A stretch of DNA of 64,000 nt from Episyrphus balteatus (lineage: Eukaryota; Arthropoda; Insecta; Diptera; Syrphidae): NCBI RefSeq assembly GCF_945859705.1, contig NC_079134.1, forward strand, positions 155,841,718 to 155,905,717, written 5' to 3'. Below, piece after piece: positions 22,331-34,880 of this stretch. The position numbers were made by a program, and so were the translations under genes. How positions within the stretch are numbered: the stretch's first letter is position 1; every line of letters starts with the position of its first letter. The notes under the pieces are model-generated. The model was not told the DNA's origin. It ran no database searches and worked only from the letters and a program-made list of their open reading frames with translations.

Positions 22331-23095
22331 TAGTGTTTTTTTAATTTAGAGAAATTATTAAGTTAATTAATCACTCAAAAAAATGTACAAAGTTTGAAAA
22401 AAAAAACACCCTCAAAATTGTGGTGTTGTGAGGAGAGGAGAACTTTGTGAAGTTTTTGTTGAAAACATAAAATTCGTGTGCTCTTATGTTCAGTTTGCAG
22501 GAAGTGCATGCAGCAGTAAAAGTGTATCCAAACTAGGTATAACGGTGACGAAGCTCTTTGGTGCACGGGAAATTGGGGTAGGTAAACACGGAAATGTTAG
22601 ATATTTTTTAAAGGAGCACTGAACTTTTATCGCCATGTAGCATGAGAATGCGGTCAAAGGGAATATAGTTAACACGATATGGAATTTTTTTTATGGTGTT
22701 TTTTGGAAAAGTGTGTAAGTTTAATTTAGCGGAAATTGAAAAGATTGGTTATATCCTGTTATTGTGTGTGTTAACTAACTTTTTAAGGCTTTGAAGTTTG
22801 ATTATTGGTGGTATTGACGGTTTGTATTATGAAATGTTGTTTTTTTTAATAAGAAATAACTTTATTCGGCCCATAGCCATTTTCGAAATTACCTAACTTA
22901 ATATTGAAAAGTTTGGGGATAATATCAATTTCATTCATTTTTTTGATATTTTCGTGGATCTGTTTGTTTTCTAACTGAACACATTCATTTCCGTTTGTTT
23001 TTTGTTGGTTGTTGATTTAAAAATGTAGGTAAGTTGCCCGCCGAAAATAATAATCAGCAAGTACCTACGATTTTTTTAATAGTATATTTCAAAAA
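22331..23095. other. intergenic DNA, nothing supported
   Basis: Open frames here start at non-ATG codons and show no domain. No repeat structure is evident. Confidence 0.4.
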
Positions 23096-23451
23096 GGGTG
23101 ATTCCGTGAGAGCATATAGGCATATTTTTTTTATGTTTTTCGCTCTTATCTATATTTACCTATTCACTAAATTAAGTATTTTAATACATTCACACTTAGT
23201 ATATTAACTTGTTTCATTGTCTCTAATATTAGCTGCATTCCTTTGGAAATATTTATCTACTGCTTAGTACTTAAAACTACTTTGAACTACCTTCAAAGCA
23301 GCTTTAAGTACTAAGCAGTAGATAAATATTTCCAAAGGAACGCAGCTATTAAAAGTATTCTAATTCTAACTATTTTGCTGTCTAAGAATATCTTCAAATA
23401 AGATGTAACGGGTGTGACTTTAGAAGCCTATGTGCTCTCATGGATTTACCC
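23096..23451. mobile_element. fully palindromic MITE (356 bp)
   Basis: The outer termini GGGTGATTCCGTGAGAGCAT and the right-end reverse complement GGGTAAATCCATGAGAGCAC pair with few mismatches. The inner arms 23,231-23,275 and 23,302-23,346 are almost perfect reverse complements. They contain CTTTGGAAATATTTATCTAC and CTGCTTAGTACTTAAA. The flanks are A-rich, so the target duplication is ambiguous. It is non-coding. Confidence 0.8.
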
Positions 23452-23754
23452 AAAAGTCAATGTTTTGCATTGCATTAGCGTAGCTAGGAATACTGGGTGT
23501 GGAATCGGTACAGATTCTCACTAGGATTTTAAACGAACTGGTTTTAAGAACGAACAAAAAATTGTTAAACTTAATTTCTTCTAAAAAAAAATTTTTGTTT
23601 TTAGTTTTTTACTTGACAAAACTTTTTTCCTTTTGACAGCTATATGGACCCGATAATTTATTTTTTAATTGAGTTTCAAATTCTTTTTTGTTTAACCCTT
23701 GACAGACAGTTTTAGAATAATATGTATTTTGTAAGTAAATTTTATATGAAATGT

Positions 23755-24458
23755 GAAATGGTAACGGAGTTACGAATAACAGAGTTACGCGCGACAGAGT
23801 TACGGCCGTCAAAGTTACGCGAAACCGAAGTTACGAAAAACTAGAGTTACGAATTCTAAAGTTATGTTAAGCTATGACATGTGATTTTTGGGTTGGCAAC
23901 AATTGCAACAACAGTTCACCACACCAAAATAACGTCTGTAAAAAAAGGGGTGGTTTGGTTATTATTTTAATATAAATAATAACAAAGTGAGTATTACAAA
24001 ATACGCTATGAATAATTATATTAATTAATAAAAAAAAATACGTATTTGCAATATTAGTTGGACAAATAAGAAGTTAAATTCAATTATGTCCCCCAAACTT
24101 ACATAAGTATACTCATGTTTTTTTTTCTATTTCAACGTTTTTGCGATCTTCTCACAAAAACAAAACCTTATATGTATATCTATACCTATCCAATCAAAAT
24201 TTTACAAGATTAAATAACACCCATTTTCGCTTTACTCATTTAGTTCTGACCAATGAGAAAAATGTTAATCTCTTGTTTGTATTTCCATAATTCCATGTCG
24301 TTCCTCGCAATTGTTGCCAACCCAAAAATCACATGTCATAGCTTAACATAACTTTAGAATTCGTAACTCTAGTTTTTCGTAACTTCGGTTTCGCGTAACT
24401 TTGACGCTCGTAACTCTGTCGCCCGTAACTCTGGTATTCGTAACTTCGTCGGTTTCCC
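23755..24458. mobile_element. foldback / Mutator-like MITE, copy 2
   Basis: Its arms are the same as in the element at 8,459-9,075. It is bounded by an exact 9-bp duplication ATGAAATGT at 23,746-23,754 and 24,459-24,467. The two elements have different duplications, which shows independent insertion. This copy is 704 bp. After the left arm it carries extra sequence around 23,905-24,040 (starting near ACAACAGTTCACCACACC) not present in copy 1. It keeps the intact GTTACG pattern where copy 1 shows small changes. Confidence 0.88.
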
Positions 24459-24467
24459 ATGAAATGT

Positions 24468-25054
24468 ATGTGGTAGAAATCAGTTTTATTCTATTAAGGA
24501 ATAAAAATAATTTCTTATATTCCATTCCCTCAAAATAGATGCACCGAACAAGATCTTCGACTCCTTTTTTGGACTTTTTTGTTATAAACTAATGAAAACA
24601 CATTTTAAAAAATAAAAAAAGTATCTATATATTTAAAAAAAAAAAATAAATAAAAAGTTTATAATAATAGTACTGGGCTTAGTTTGCTGTGTTGATTTCT
24701 CCTAAATGGCTTTTCCGATTTCAAAGATTTTTTTTTACACAAAATTTATAATGAATTTTAACTTTATGAAAATATTTTTTTATAAATAAAATAAGTTTTA
24801 TATAATGTCTGAAAGTGCAACTTATAATATAAGTTAACAAAGTCTTATTAAAATTGGATGGAAAGTTTAGGGTGTAGAAGGAAAAGTAGTGTGAGAAATT
24901 CGATTTTCCAAGCCACTAGGGCCCTCTTAGGTTAAAAGTTAAAACTGAACATAGGTATACCAAATACCAAGCTTTAAAAATGGTCGGAACTTAATGTAAT
25001 AACAAAGTTAAAAGTAACTTCCTGAAACGCTCATTATCGATGTTAACCATAATG
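24468..25054. other. intergenic DNA, nothing supported
   Basis: AT-rich, with A-runs near 24,605-24,660. No gene or bounded element is seen. Confidence 0.5.
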
Positions 25055-25062
25055 TCCATAAT

Positions 25063-25430
25063 CAGAGGCGTACGTTGAGTTGCCGGGGCTCCTTTGATAT
25101 TTGGGTCCCCTTTGATATAGAAAATAATTTGTTGGTCGCTAAGATTATTCAAGTAAAATTTTGTTGGGCCCTAAGATAACATATTATTTTTTTTTTTCAA
25201 AAAAACGATTTTTATTTTAGGTAGATGAAACATTACTTGACTGGCATTACACAATTATTTATTATGCAATATTTATGCATTACACTGAAGAATATAATTT
25301 GTTTCTCTAGGTATGCTTGGTTTCTTTTATAATAAGGTGTCTTCTCTGCATTTTCTTCAATCGGGGCCCTAACGTGTTGGCAGGGCCCCGGGACACCGTC
25401 CCGCTTGCCCCAATGGTGTGTACGCCCCTG
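25063..25430. mobile_element. hAT-type MITE with 8-bp target duplication
   Basis: The termini are CAGAGGCGTAC on the left and GTACGCCCCTG on the right (reverse complement CAGGGGCGTAC). They are flanked by an exact 8-bp duplication TCCATAAT at 25,055-25,062 and 25,431-25,438. CAG-type ends with 8-bp duplications are diagnostic of hAT. The 368-bp body contains GGGGCC-rich ends and no transposase. Confidence 0.88.
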
Positions 25431-25438
25431 TCCATAAT

Positions 25439-25938
25439 GCACTTTAGTAAATGGAATTGAATTTTTGTAACAACAATCACAAATGTTTTTTTCGAAATCG
25501 TTTGAGCCGTTTTTAACACTATTATATTTTACATAGGTATGTATGATGTAGGAATACAATTTTTTTTAACATTTTCGAAAAAAAAACTGATATTCCATGT
25601 AAAATGGCATACTTCCGTTACCAAACATATTCGATGAGCTTCTTTCCCATTTGCTTGGAAAAAGTGGTGCTAAATTTTCTCTAGACCAGTTAGCAATTCA
25701 AAATCTTTTTCTTGTTGTTTGATCTTCTCGTTAGTGTAGTTTTTGGAGCTCCGAATGTTTTGGATGCTTATTGCCAGCGCATTCCTTTTTTTAGCTAACA
25801 TTACCAGTCCAGAACTACCTCACTCTAGTTCGTTTATAATTCTTCACTATAAATAAGTGAAAATGTGAAAGTAACTATAAAGTGACACACTATGCCATTT
25901 TACCCACGAGCTTAGCAGACCATTTTTCCCGTTTACTA
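25439..25938. other. intergenic DNA, nothing supported
   Basis: No exon or element boundary is recognised. Confidence 0.4.
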
Positions 25939-26350
25939 AAGGTGCTTTCATAAATGCATGGTTACCCAAGTCTGACAAATGTCAGGCAAATGACAAATGT
26001 CAGGTGTTTATAAACGCAAAACGCAAACATTTGCAGCGAAAATGTGCAAATAGAAAATTTCACATGCATTCTAAATTTATACTGAAAAAAGAGACAAATA
26101 TCATGTTAATGATAAATTGTAGTTTTTTAATTGTTTCTACCTGTTCAAAGCCTTCAAAAACCTTGTGAAATTCATTTTTAGGAAGATGAATCAAAATCTA
26201 AACTTCAAAATTTTGACAGATGACACAAATCGGGAAAAGTGTTTATGTATCCAAAGAAAAATACATGCGCCAATCGTTTCTCTGACATTAGTCTGATCGC
26301 AAATGACCGCATGTAAACAAATCAACCATGCAATTATGAAAGCACCCTTA
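25939..26350. mobile_element. MITE with ~25-bp inverted termini
   Basis: The left end AAGGTGCTTTCATAAATGCA and the right end, reverse complement AAGGGTGCTTTCATAATTGC, pair over about 25 bp. Immediately inside, around 25,975-26,005, is a direct and inverted repeat of TGACAAATGTCAG. The flanks show CTAA and CTTA, which may be a decayed 3-bp duplication. It is non-coding. Confidence 0.65.
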
Positions 26351-29290
26351 GTGTTTTTTAATTTTTGCAGAAAAAAACTAAAAAAGTTCTTAGCTAAATT
26401 ATTCCAATAAATTAATAAGAAATACTCCATGCTAACATACATTTACTACTGCCTCCAAAATTCAATGTATTATAAAGTTTTTTTTTCTAAATAAAATGAT
26501 CATAAAATTTTAGTGGTTTTACGTTTTGAAATGGTAACTGAGATAATCAAACTATAAAATTTCAAATAATTGCTTGAAGTTTTCTGTTCGATTCTTCGAT
26601 TTTTTCACCAAGGCTATTTTACCTTGTTGGGCCATTTTAGGCGACCTTCCTCTAAGTAAGTCAAACTAAGGGATTTTTCAACACAAACGAAAATTTGAGT
26701 TCATTTTCTAATTTGTAGCTTTTTTGGCACGATTGAGCTCAACTCATATTATTCGTTTGTGAAAATGTTTTTGTCACAATAAAACAATTTCCGTTTTGAA
26801 AGAAAAAAATTCAAAAGCAAGTTTAGCCAAAAAGTATGCTTCAATTTTCGAACATTCACATTGAATAAATCACCACTCCACAAGACCTTAAACTCACCAC
26901 GGAAACATACTGAATTCGCCACACATCATCACGACTTTGAAAACTATTTTCCATTTCATCTTCGTGTGATTACATTGACTTTTGCCGGTATAGCGGCAAA
27001 CATTTTTGTTTACATGATATATGAAAGATAAATCGATTTTCTATAGTATTTTTGTTGTGTTTCAAGTCAAAACGATGATAATTACTACAGTTTATTTGGT
27101 TCTAGTTCGCTGACTGTGAGCTAGCTAACGTTTTTTTTCTTTTTACCCATCATGTGCATGAAACAAATAAAACAAACAGACAGACAAAAAAAAAAACAAC
27201 ACAAAATGCACACAACTAACTTGATGCCATAGAATATTTTTTTTTTCTATTTTTACAAAAAAAGTAAAAAAAAAAAAACAAAAATAATTGCGCTGAAAAA
27301 TTGCAAACGAACTGATCTTGGTGCTTCCATTCAGTTTTCAAACGAATATCGCCCTGTATTGCCGTCGCCGTATCTAGTCGTTCATTATAATTTTTGTTTT
27401 TATTGTTTTGATTTTTTTTTTATAAACAATTTTAAATAAATTATTATCAAAATATTTTGGGATTTGTTTAAAATTATTATTCTGTCGATATTTTTGAAAT
27501 ATCATTGCGTTGACAGACAGTATTTTTCAAGGTTTGTTTGATTCGCCGTTGTGGTGCCTTCTTTTGTTATTGGGAATAACCTGACTCAAGGAACTGCAAG
27601 AATGTAAGATCTGTTTGTTTATAAATGCCGCCATTCCCGGTGTTTTCTATCGATTTGCATCTGTTATAAATTACAAAAAGTAATTTTAAAATTAAATTAA
27701 TCATCCAAAATGGAAAAGATCTGTTTGTTTTTCCACAAAGTCAATATTGAAATAGAAATTACCTTATTTTTGGTGTAATTTTTGTTAATTATTTTAACGA
27801 GGTGCAATTTCGAGCGATTATATTTGTCACTTTCTTGTGGTTTTTTGTTTTGTTCTTTGCTTTTAATAAAAAGTGAATTTAACTATTTTTAGACTCAAAG
27901 TAGTCGCGGTATTCCTTCGGTGTCGTGAATGTGATGATGCTTGTGTTGATATGGTGGAGTAGGAAAAAAGTAAAAGTTGTCGTTTTTTTTTTTTATTTTC
28001 AAAATGACATAATGGAGACGGACGGAGTGTTGAGTCATGGTCCTCTACTTTGAGTTTAAATAAATTATTTTGCTTTGGGTGTACTTGCCACTTTGTGCCG
28101 CATCTATTTGTGTTAAATTTTATATAGAAGACTATATTTGAGGTGGGCCCAGTGAGATAAAGTTTCTGGTTTAATTTTGTTTTCATTTTATAATAATTTT
28201 ATTTATTATTGAAGCAGTGTGTCGGGATATTTTTGGATGACCGATATGATTTCTATGTACTTTTAGGTTTTTACTTCTTCCGCCTTTTAATCGAGGATAA
28301 TGTTTATTTTGGAAAAACAAAGCTACGTAGCTTAAGATTTTTGATATATGTACATATTTGAAGGCCAAGAAAATTAAGGAAAGGATTTTTCCTTGTCAAA
28401 AAGCGATAAAACATCATAAAATAAAAATTCTTCAAGTTGAAAGGCTATTTACTATTTGATGCCTTTAAATGTGTCCTTTAAGCTAAATTTCACTTTAAAT
28501 GAAGAAAAATTCCTTAATACATTACATTCTCAATCAACGCAACTAATTAAAACAAGGGCGGTTGCAATAACCGAATAAATATTTTTTAGGTTCAATGTGA
28601 GATGAAAATCAAAAATATCAAAAAACCAACACTAACAAATATATTTTAGTGCAACAAATTTTTGTTCAATAAAATATAATTGGTATGAAACGAAACAACT
28701 GGAAGTTAATTCATTATGATTAATTAATTACTTATGTTTAGTTCCTTATAGTATACTTTAATTATTATTTATTTCGATAAAATGGGATATTTTTGTTTGG
28801 ATTTTTTAGTTTGTTAAATTTTAAAGTTGACATACCTCGCAGTTTTTGAACAATTAACATTTTTTCAATAAGGGTAAAATTTGGTCAGTTTATCGAACTT
28901 TTTTATTAAAAGTTGCACTTATCGAGTCAATTTTTGTAGAAGACATGAGATTTTTCTAGACTTTTAAGGTATGTTATAGAATACCAAAACGAAGGTATTG
29001 AGCAAAAAAAAAATTCTATTAGCATTCATTCCGAGGTTAAACCCTTATTTGACTGGATAAACAAGCCATTTTTTTTAAACGAGAAAAAGAAAAGCTTGTT
29101 ATCTTCCAAGCAATCAACTTCATTCCATTATCCCATTTTCTTGGGAACAACAAGTGAAACTTAGAAGTATCTATAACTCAAGCCATAAAAAAAAGTCAAA
29201 ATTTACACCAAAACGCTTTTCTCTTCATCAAAAGTTTTAACATACAAACAAAAAGAGGTTGTCTGTAAAGCCGGTTTACGGACGATGATT
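26351..29290. other. intergenic or far-intronic DNA, no gene recognised
   Basis: A less AT-rich stretch at about 27,300-27,620 (with GCCGTCGCCGTATCTAGTCG) has some promoter- or leader-like composition but no ATG-led frame. The rest is A/T-rich and unique-looking. An upstream phase-0 exon of the unknown gene could lie here but cannot be picked out. Confidence 0.35.
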
Positions 29291-29589
29291 TTACGTGATA
29301 ACGTCGTCAGAAAACAGGTTGTGTGCTTTTGTTTAAAATGAGTCAATTGAAGCGTTTACTTTTTTCAAACAATCATAATTTACAAGAAAAATCTTAAAAA
29401 AAAAATACCTGTTTTATTTTCTCATTATATTAATTTTTTTATTTTAAAAGCTTACAAAAAAAATTATGCATTTTAAAAGCCAAGTATTTCTTCTTAAGAA
29501 TAAAAACATTTTTAAATTTTTACAATGAGCAAAAAGTATAAAAATAATTTAGTGAAAACAATCATTTTCATCAAAAAAAGCAAAAAAAA

Positions 29590-30432
29590 AAAATGAATTT
29601 TTATCTTCTCACGTCATTAATTCCATATTTTTCCCTAACAACCTATACAAAATTTTATACCATCTGAAAGCTTATTGTCTTAGCTCAAAATAATATATAT
29701 CGATCAGGTCTATAAGACATCTACAAAAAGAGCTAGAATTTTTTGAACTCGATCAAATTTCATTAATAAAGCAAAAAAACATTTATTTTTATGTTCTCAC
29801 GCTATGGAATCAATTTTTTTTGTTTGACAACCTATAAAAAATATATACCATGTGAAAGCTTATTATTTCACCTTTCAAATGACGTATCAATCTCATTTCA
29901 AAGATGCTTAAAAGCGAAGTTAGAATTTTTTAAAGTCAACCATGTCGAATTTCCAGACTGAGATTACGGTACTTCCCACACTGGTGGCTGTTCATGATCA
30001 ACAGATCTCATCTGGTGTTTTGAGGTTTTTCGCAAGTTTCTTGATTTAACATTGTGTAGCTTGTAGTTAGTCTATCGTTATGTGTGATATACCAAATGAA
30101 AGGTTTTTGTATCAGGATGCTCATAAAAGTTTAATAATAATTTCTATCTGCTCTTGGTCAAAAGTTATAGCCTGTTGAATTCTAAAATTTTATTTTACCG
30201 TTATCTCAAAATTGTGTTTACGAAAATGATTGAAACACATATAGTCGTGGTCATGGTCTATCATTACTCCATAATACTTTATTCCTGTATCTATTAAAGA
30301 AAAAAAGATAAAAATATAAAACGATGAAAATCGGTTAAAAACGGTCAAAAATCGTGCTTTTTAAAAACTTGTTATTCAGTCAAAACTCACTAAACGATTC
30401 CAAGTTTTTGCACATGTATGCATAAGGCCAAA
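29590..30432 (+). repeat. family E: 187-bp module repeat, copy 1 (two modules)
   Basis: The landmark CATCTGAAAG / CATGTGAAAG occurs at 29,661 and 29,849 (188 bp apart), matching the 187-bp spacing in the copy at 45.4 kb. Downstream is the same unique tail (AAAGTCAACCATGTCGAATT, then a block with GAGATTACGGTACTTCC). The copy continues after the hAT insertion at 30,441-31,446. It is non-coding. Confidence 0.75.
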
Positions 30433-30440
30433 ACCTACAT

Positions 30441-31446
30441 TAGGGTGGAGTGAAAAAAAAAGTTGTCTTATTTTTTGTTCTACATAGCCAGGATGGGTGC
30501 CATTTGGAACTTAAATAACAGGAAAAAAGTTTCAGATCAATCAAAGAAGTTTTAGAGGGTTCACAAGTCACTTGAAAAAAATGAAAACACCATAAAGGTT
30601 ATTTTATGGATTTTTTTGAGTTTTTATTGTTTACTCAGTTTTTTTGATTCGAAAAACATGTACATTATTATTTATTGTTCAATTTTCATTTAAAAATTAC
30701 GATTTTATTGACTTAAGGCCCTTTCTGCAAGAATCCATGGGCGGCGAGCACCCCCAACCCCCATAATCCAGCCACGTAAAAACCAAAAATAAAGAAATTT
30801 CTTAGACAAAAATAGTTTTGGTTTTTTGTTAATTTCTCGAAAATGACAAGATGTTTTTGGATGCGGTTTTCTGTTTTTGTTTAAAAAATAAGAGCATCGA
30901 ATTTTAATAACCTAAGTAGTACTTAGTTACATAAAATTTTGAAAAAATTTAGTTTGAAATTTTTTTTTTCAAAATTTTGATTTCGAAAATTAATTTTTCA
31001 AAAACTGTGCCAGAAAATGGCCATATTAAACATTTTTGTAAAAGACGAGGTTTTTGGCTTAACATAAAGGTATAGCACGTTATTGTAAGTATAACCGTTG
31101 ATTTTAAATATTTTTTTGTTTCAAATTAAATAATTTCTTTTTTAAATTGCCCCTCCCCGCTAAACGAAGGGGAATAGACCCTCCTTCCATACGATTTTTT
31201 TCTTGTCTCGACCGAACCTACACGCTCTAACTTTTTGGCACATTGCTCCATCTCTTTTGAAAATTGCTCCCAGTACATTACTTCCAACAAGCATGTAAAT
31301 TTTAAAGGGCGTTGTGAACCCTCAAGATATTTTTTGATCGGGTTGAGATTTGGTATGCTCTTTTTTGATGACTAATGGCACCCGTCCCTGGTATGTAGAA
31401 GAAGAAAAAAAAAAAAGAAAAAAAAGTGCAGTTTCACTCCGCCCTA
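30441..31446. mobile_element. hAT-type non-autonomous element, 1,006 bp
   Basis: Imperfect inverted termini of about 70 bp start TAGGGTGGAGTGAAA on the left and, as reverse complement, TAGGGCGGAGTGAAAC on the right. They are flanked by an exact 8-bp duplication ACCTACAT at 30,433-30,440 and 31,447-31,454. Both arms contain TTCTACATA.CCAGG and GGGTGCCAT blocks. Interior sequence from about 30,765 to 31,270 recurs at 39,285-39,690. It is inserted into a family E repeat. Confidence 0.85.
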
Positions 31447-31454
31447 ACCTACAT

Positions 31455-32066
31455 GTCTTATAAGTTTGAGATTTTTTGAACGCTAAAAATCAAAAATTAT
31501 ACAAAGATACCCCTAAAAAAAAAGTGTTTTTCAAAAATTCATATTTCGAAACGCAAAGTGTTGGAAAAAAATCCGTATCAGACGCCTAATTTTTTTCCCC
31601 TCATCTTTCACCTAGAATTGTCAAAAAAAATTTCCTTTACCCAAAATCATCATTTTGTCATAGCCCCAACACGTGTACAACGTTCAAACAAAACGTTATA
31701 GCTTAGTTTCAAATTTTTTTACAATTTTTTCTTAAATGCAGTTATTCTTAAATTAGTCTCATCTATCTATAGCAAAAAAAAAAAAACAAATTTCTACAAC
31801 TTCGCGTTTAGATTTTAGCCCAAATTTCATCTTTCCGTTTTACCCCTGTTTACCCTATTAAATGACGGAATTTTTAAAAATCCTTCATTTGGATTAAGCT
31901 TTAGGTTATTATCTTTCAAATAAGCTATAGAAGATTTTTGTATCTCTAATAGTTTATTTTTAATTTTGAATTGAAATTTTTTGCCGCACTAGGAAAGTGC
32001 GAGAGTGTAACGTTAGAAAATGGCGTCACTTTTTTGTGGTGGCTGCCATGGTTCACCGATTTATAA
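31455..32066. repeat. rest of family E / composite element interior
   Basis: AT-rich sequence between the hAT insertion and the right 13-bp inverted repeat, with no coding frame of note. It is probably the displaced right part of the interrupted element. Confidence 0.4.
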
Positions 32067-32079
32067 GACGTTATCACGT

Positions 32080-33531
32080 CAAAAATTAAATTGCCTACTT
32101 ATTTTGGCAGGCAGATATAATCTTTTCCCTATCCGAAAAAGAATTAAAAAAGTAGGTAATGAAATTTCCAGAAATAGAAAGTTGTAATGAAGTTAAGCCA
32201 GCGACAAAATGATGCAAATTTTATAACAAAACTCATTTCAAAAATTGTTTTGCAACGAACGAATACTTAAACCATTCTTATCACTCACTTTATTACGAAA
32301 ATAAGAACTCTTCATTTTCTTTCAACTCAATTAGGTCAAAATTACAAAAATATTCGATACTCCATTCGAATGATTAATATCGACAAACCATTATATCTCC
32401 AAACATCACAAAAACCATTTCACAATTATTTTGAGAACCTTTTAAACTAATCACATTTCCCAAGAGATTCATTTTCATATCAACATGTGGTACTTGACTG
32501 ATTCATATTTCATTGTATTCTCCAAATCAATACACCATTTACTTTTCATTCTTTGCCTCAGTTATACTCGTAGACTTAACGCGAAACGCCCTATATCCGA
32601 ACACAATAAAAAATACTTAGTCTTCCTAAGTTTTCTGCCCTCATTTTCATCTTTTGTGTTTTCTTATTTAAAAAATCATTCATCATCATCTTCGTGAATC
32701 TAAAACTCGTACAATGTTAAAGTTTTGTTCTCCAAAATCATCACGTACTCGTAGTTTTCAAAAAGTAAGTTAGGCATAGTTTTTGGAAAATATGCATAAA
32801 TTACATCTACTCTCTCTCTCTCGAATTTATGATGATGTGAAACCGTTTTCGTATTAATTAAGATCAAGTTGTGTGTGTGCCAAACTGGCAATATTGACAG
32901 TTCACTGAACTGTGATTTAAAATTCGTTTTTCAAAAAAAAAAAAACTAAAATGAGAAAAAAGTTTTTTCCACACACATGTGCATGAATGAACTGCAAACA
33001 AAACGAAAAGAAAAGTTTTTTAATTTAAAATTTCAAAACTTTTACCTTGAATCTGAAAAAAAGCAAAAAACTAAAACTAAAACATCACACAAATTAAATA
33101 AAACATAGTGCAAAAGGCAAAGTCGCAGCGGCAGCATATCGTCACTTTTCCATATCATAACTCTAACTGACTTTCTAATCCGAGAAATATGAAGTTAAAA
33201 TTTAGTGAAATACACTCAAAAAAATTCTTCAGAAGTTGTAAAATTCGTAATTCGAAACAATTTTCAGTGAGAGTGATTTAAAAAACCATAAATTTGAAAA
33301 AGAAAAAAGGGGATGAGATGTCCTTGATTAAAGTTTCGAAGTGTTTTCTTATTATTACAAACAGTTTTCAAAAAAAAATGAGATCAATATTTTCTCCCAG
33401 TGTATAAAACACTCACTCAAATTATGATGATTATAGAAATTTAATTAAACTTTTTATTTCCAAATTAAAATATGCACATGGCAAATATCGAGTAGATATT
33501 AAAAATAATTCCTCTTCTTAAATTTTCACAG
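32080..33531. other. AT-rich intron or intergenic DNA before the unknown gene's exon
   Basis: A (TC)n run lies near 32,810-32,822. The sequence near 33,121-33,160 is slightly less AT-rich. Directly before 33,532 is the acceptor TTTTCACAG. No ATG-led upstream exon in phase 0 is found, so the preceding exon must lie elsewhere. Confidence 0.5.
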
Positions 33532-33704
33532 AGACTAGCCGTAGCCGAACGTCAGTTATCCGAAGAGAATTTCTATCAGAAGGCTGAGGACGTAATTACA
33601 CAACCATTGGAGTTGGATGTGCGCCTGAAAAATAAATTAACCGAACGTGAACTGTCTAAACTGCTGCTGCATTCGAAACAACCTCTCATTATTGCCTTAA
33701 GCAG
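33532..33704 (+). CDS. internal exon of an unidentified gene (57 residues)
   Basis: An open 173-nt exon between acceptor TTTTCACAG and donor GTATGA, phase 0 in and phase 2 out. It encodes a charged, mostly helical-looking peptide starting RLAVAERQLSEENF and including KNKLTERELSKLLLHSKQP. Base composition and codon use are clearly coding-like against the flanking introns. It joins in frame to 37,993-38,063, giving LIIALSSEISKNEKE across the junction. I do not recognise the family. There is no catalytic motif, signal peptide or membrane segment. A helical or coiled-coil adaptor segment is plausible. Confidence 0.75.
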
Positions 33705-34439
33705 GTATGAGTTTAGATTTTAATTTGTGTTGTGAACTTTTTTTTCCTTCCTAATGCACATACGAGTACTCGTTTAGTGGTATTTGGAGGTATTTTAGAG
33801 GTTATGATGATGATGAGGATGATTACGGTTTGTTTGACTCCTGTGTACACACATGTATACACATTTAAATGAGTGATGGGTTAAAAAGAATGCTTAAATG
33901 GTTTTACTTTACGTAATTATTTAAGTTTTTAGTAAACATTTGTGTTGCATTCAGTGGAGGAATGGAATAGATTTTCTTTTTTAATTAAGTCATAATTTTA
34001 ATTAATAAGTGCAAAAAAGTTTTGAAAACGAAGTGAAATATTAAATTTTCTTAAGAAGTTAAGAATTTTGATGGAGATTTGGATTAGGAAGACAAAGATG
34101 GGTAAATTTTTCTAAAGTATCATATAAGTTCACTGTCTTAAAATATAAACTGTTTCTACTTAAATCCTTGTGGTAATTTAATGGTATATCAAAGGCTTTG
34201 GGATTTTAATATTATAATTGCAAACTGCCACTGTTCAGGATATTTTGAACGTCATCAAGCAAGTTTTCGGTTTTCATATTAGTACAAATAAATTTTATTC
34301 TGGGCTGAAAAAATAACCTTTAAACAATTCCACCCATTTTTTTTTTCGTGCTTACTTTCTTTACTTTACTTTCTATTTTACATGGTAGTTTCTTCGAATG
34401 TTAAAGCTTCTTATAGCGTTCGTAAGAGAACAATAATTT
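33705..34439. other. intron of the unidentified gene, nothing else seen
   Basis: AT-rich sequence after the donor at 33,705. A GAT-rich run lies near 33,805-33,825. No other feature is supported. Confidence 0.5.
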
Positions 34440-34880
34440 CAGGGAAATTTTGTAAACCGTTCTAAAAAAAAAATTGCAAAAGTTCTAAAATTGATATTTT
34501 TGTAAAGTTTTTATGGAATTCTTTAAAAAAAATCAAGAAAATGGTTCTATGAAAAATTTCAAAAGTAGGACCTTAAAAGATACCTATTTTTTTTAAATCA
34601 GAATCGTTAGAGCTATTTTGAGAAAAAAACAATCTTATCAATTTTGGTCGTATGACAAGTACCTACTGTAATTCTGATCCTAAATAAAAATTTAATTTTA
34701 CCTCACACAAAACCCTCCACTATTTAACAAGTTTGAATGAAATCGCTTCAATGGTTTGCTCTAGCTCTAGATAGAGATAGACAAAGAGACACACAGAGAG
34801 ACTGATCGAATTTCAACAACCACTTTTTTCTCATTCTACATCATCGTAATGCCTTACTAATCCTTAACTTCCATTAGTAC
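34440..34880 (-). repeat. diverged family A fragment
   Basis: In reverse orientation it retains the family landmarks in order: AATCGTTAGAGC, a CAAGTACCTACTGT-like block, a degenerate GACA/GAGA microsatellite at 34,775-34,803, and CATCATCGTAATG. The ends are lost. Confidence 0.55.

Larger units (their letters stand above)
29293..32079. mobile_element. possible large element bracketed by 13-bp inverted repeats
   Basis: ACGTGATAACGTC at 29,293-29,305 and its exact reverse complement at 32,067-32,079 enclose a family E repeat and a hAT-type insertion. CpG-containing 13-mers are rare in this DNA, so the pairing is unlikely to be chance. No target duplication is visible beyond it. It may be one composite element of 2.8 kb. 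Confidence 0.4.

Noticed and set aside
22428..22622. 64-codon frame as first exon of the unknown gene
   Set aside because: It starts at GTG, not ATG, and its possible donor GTAGGT does not give a supported phase-0 join.
25233..25559. 108-codon minus-strand frame
   Set aside because: It crosses the border of the hAT-type MITE, so it mixes transposon and flank sequence.
27863..28186. 107-codon minus-strand frame
   Set aside because: Low-complexity, lysine- and threonine-rich, with no splice or domain support.
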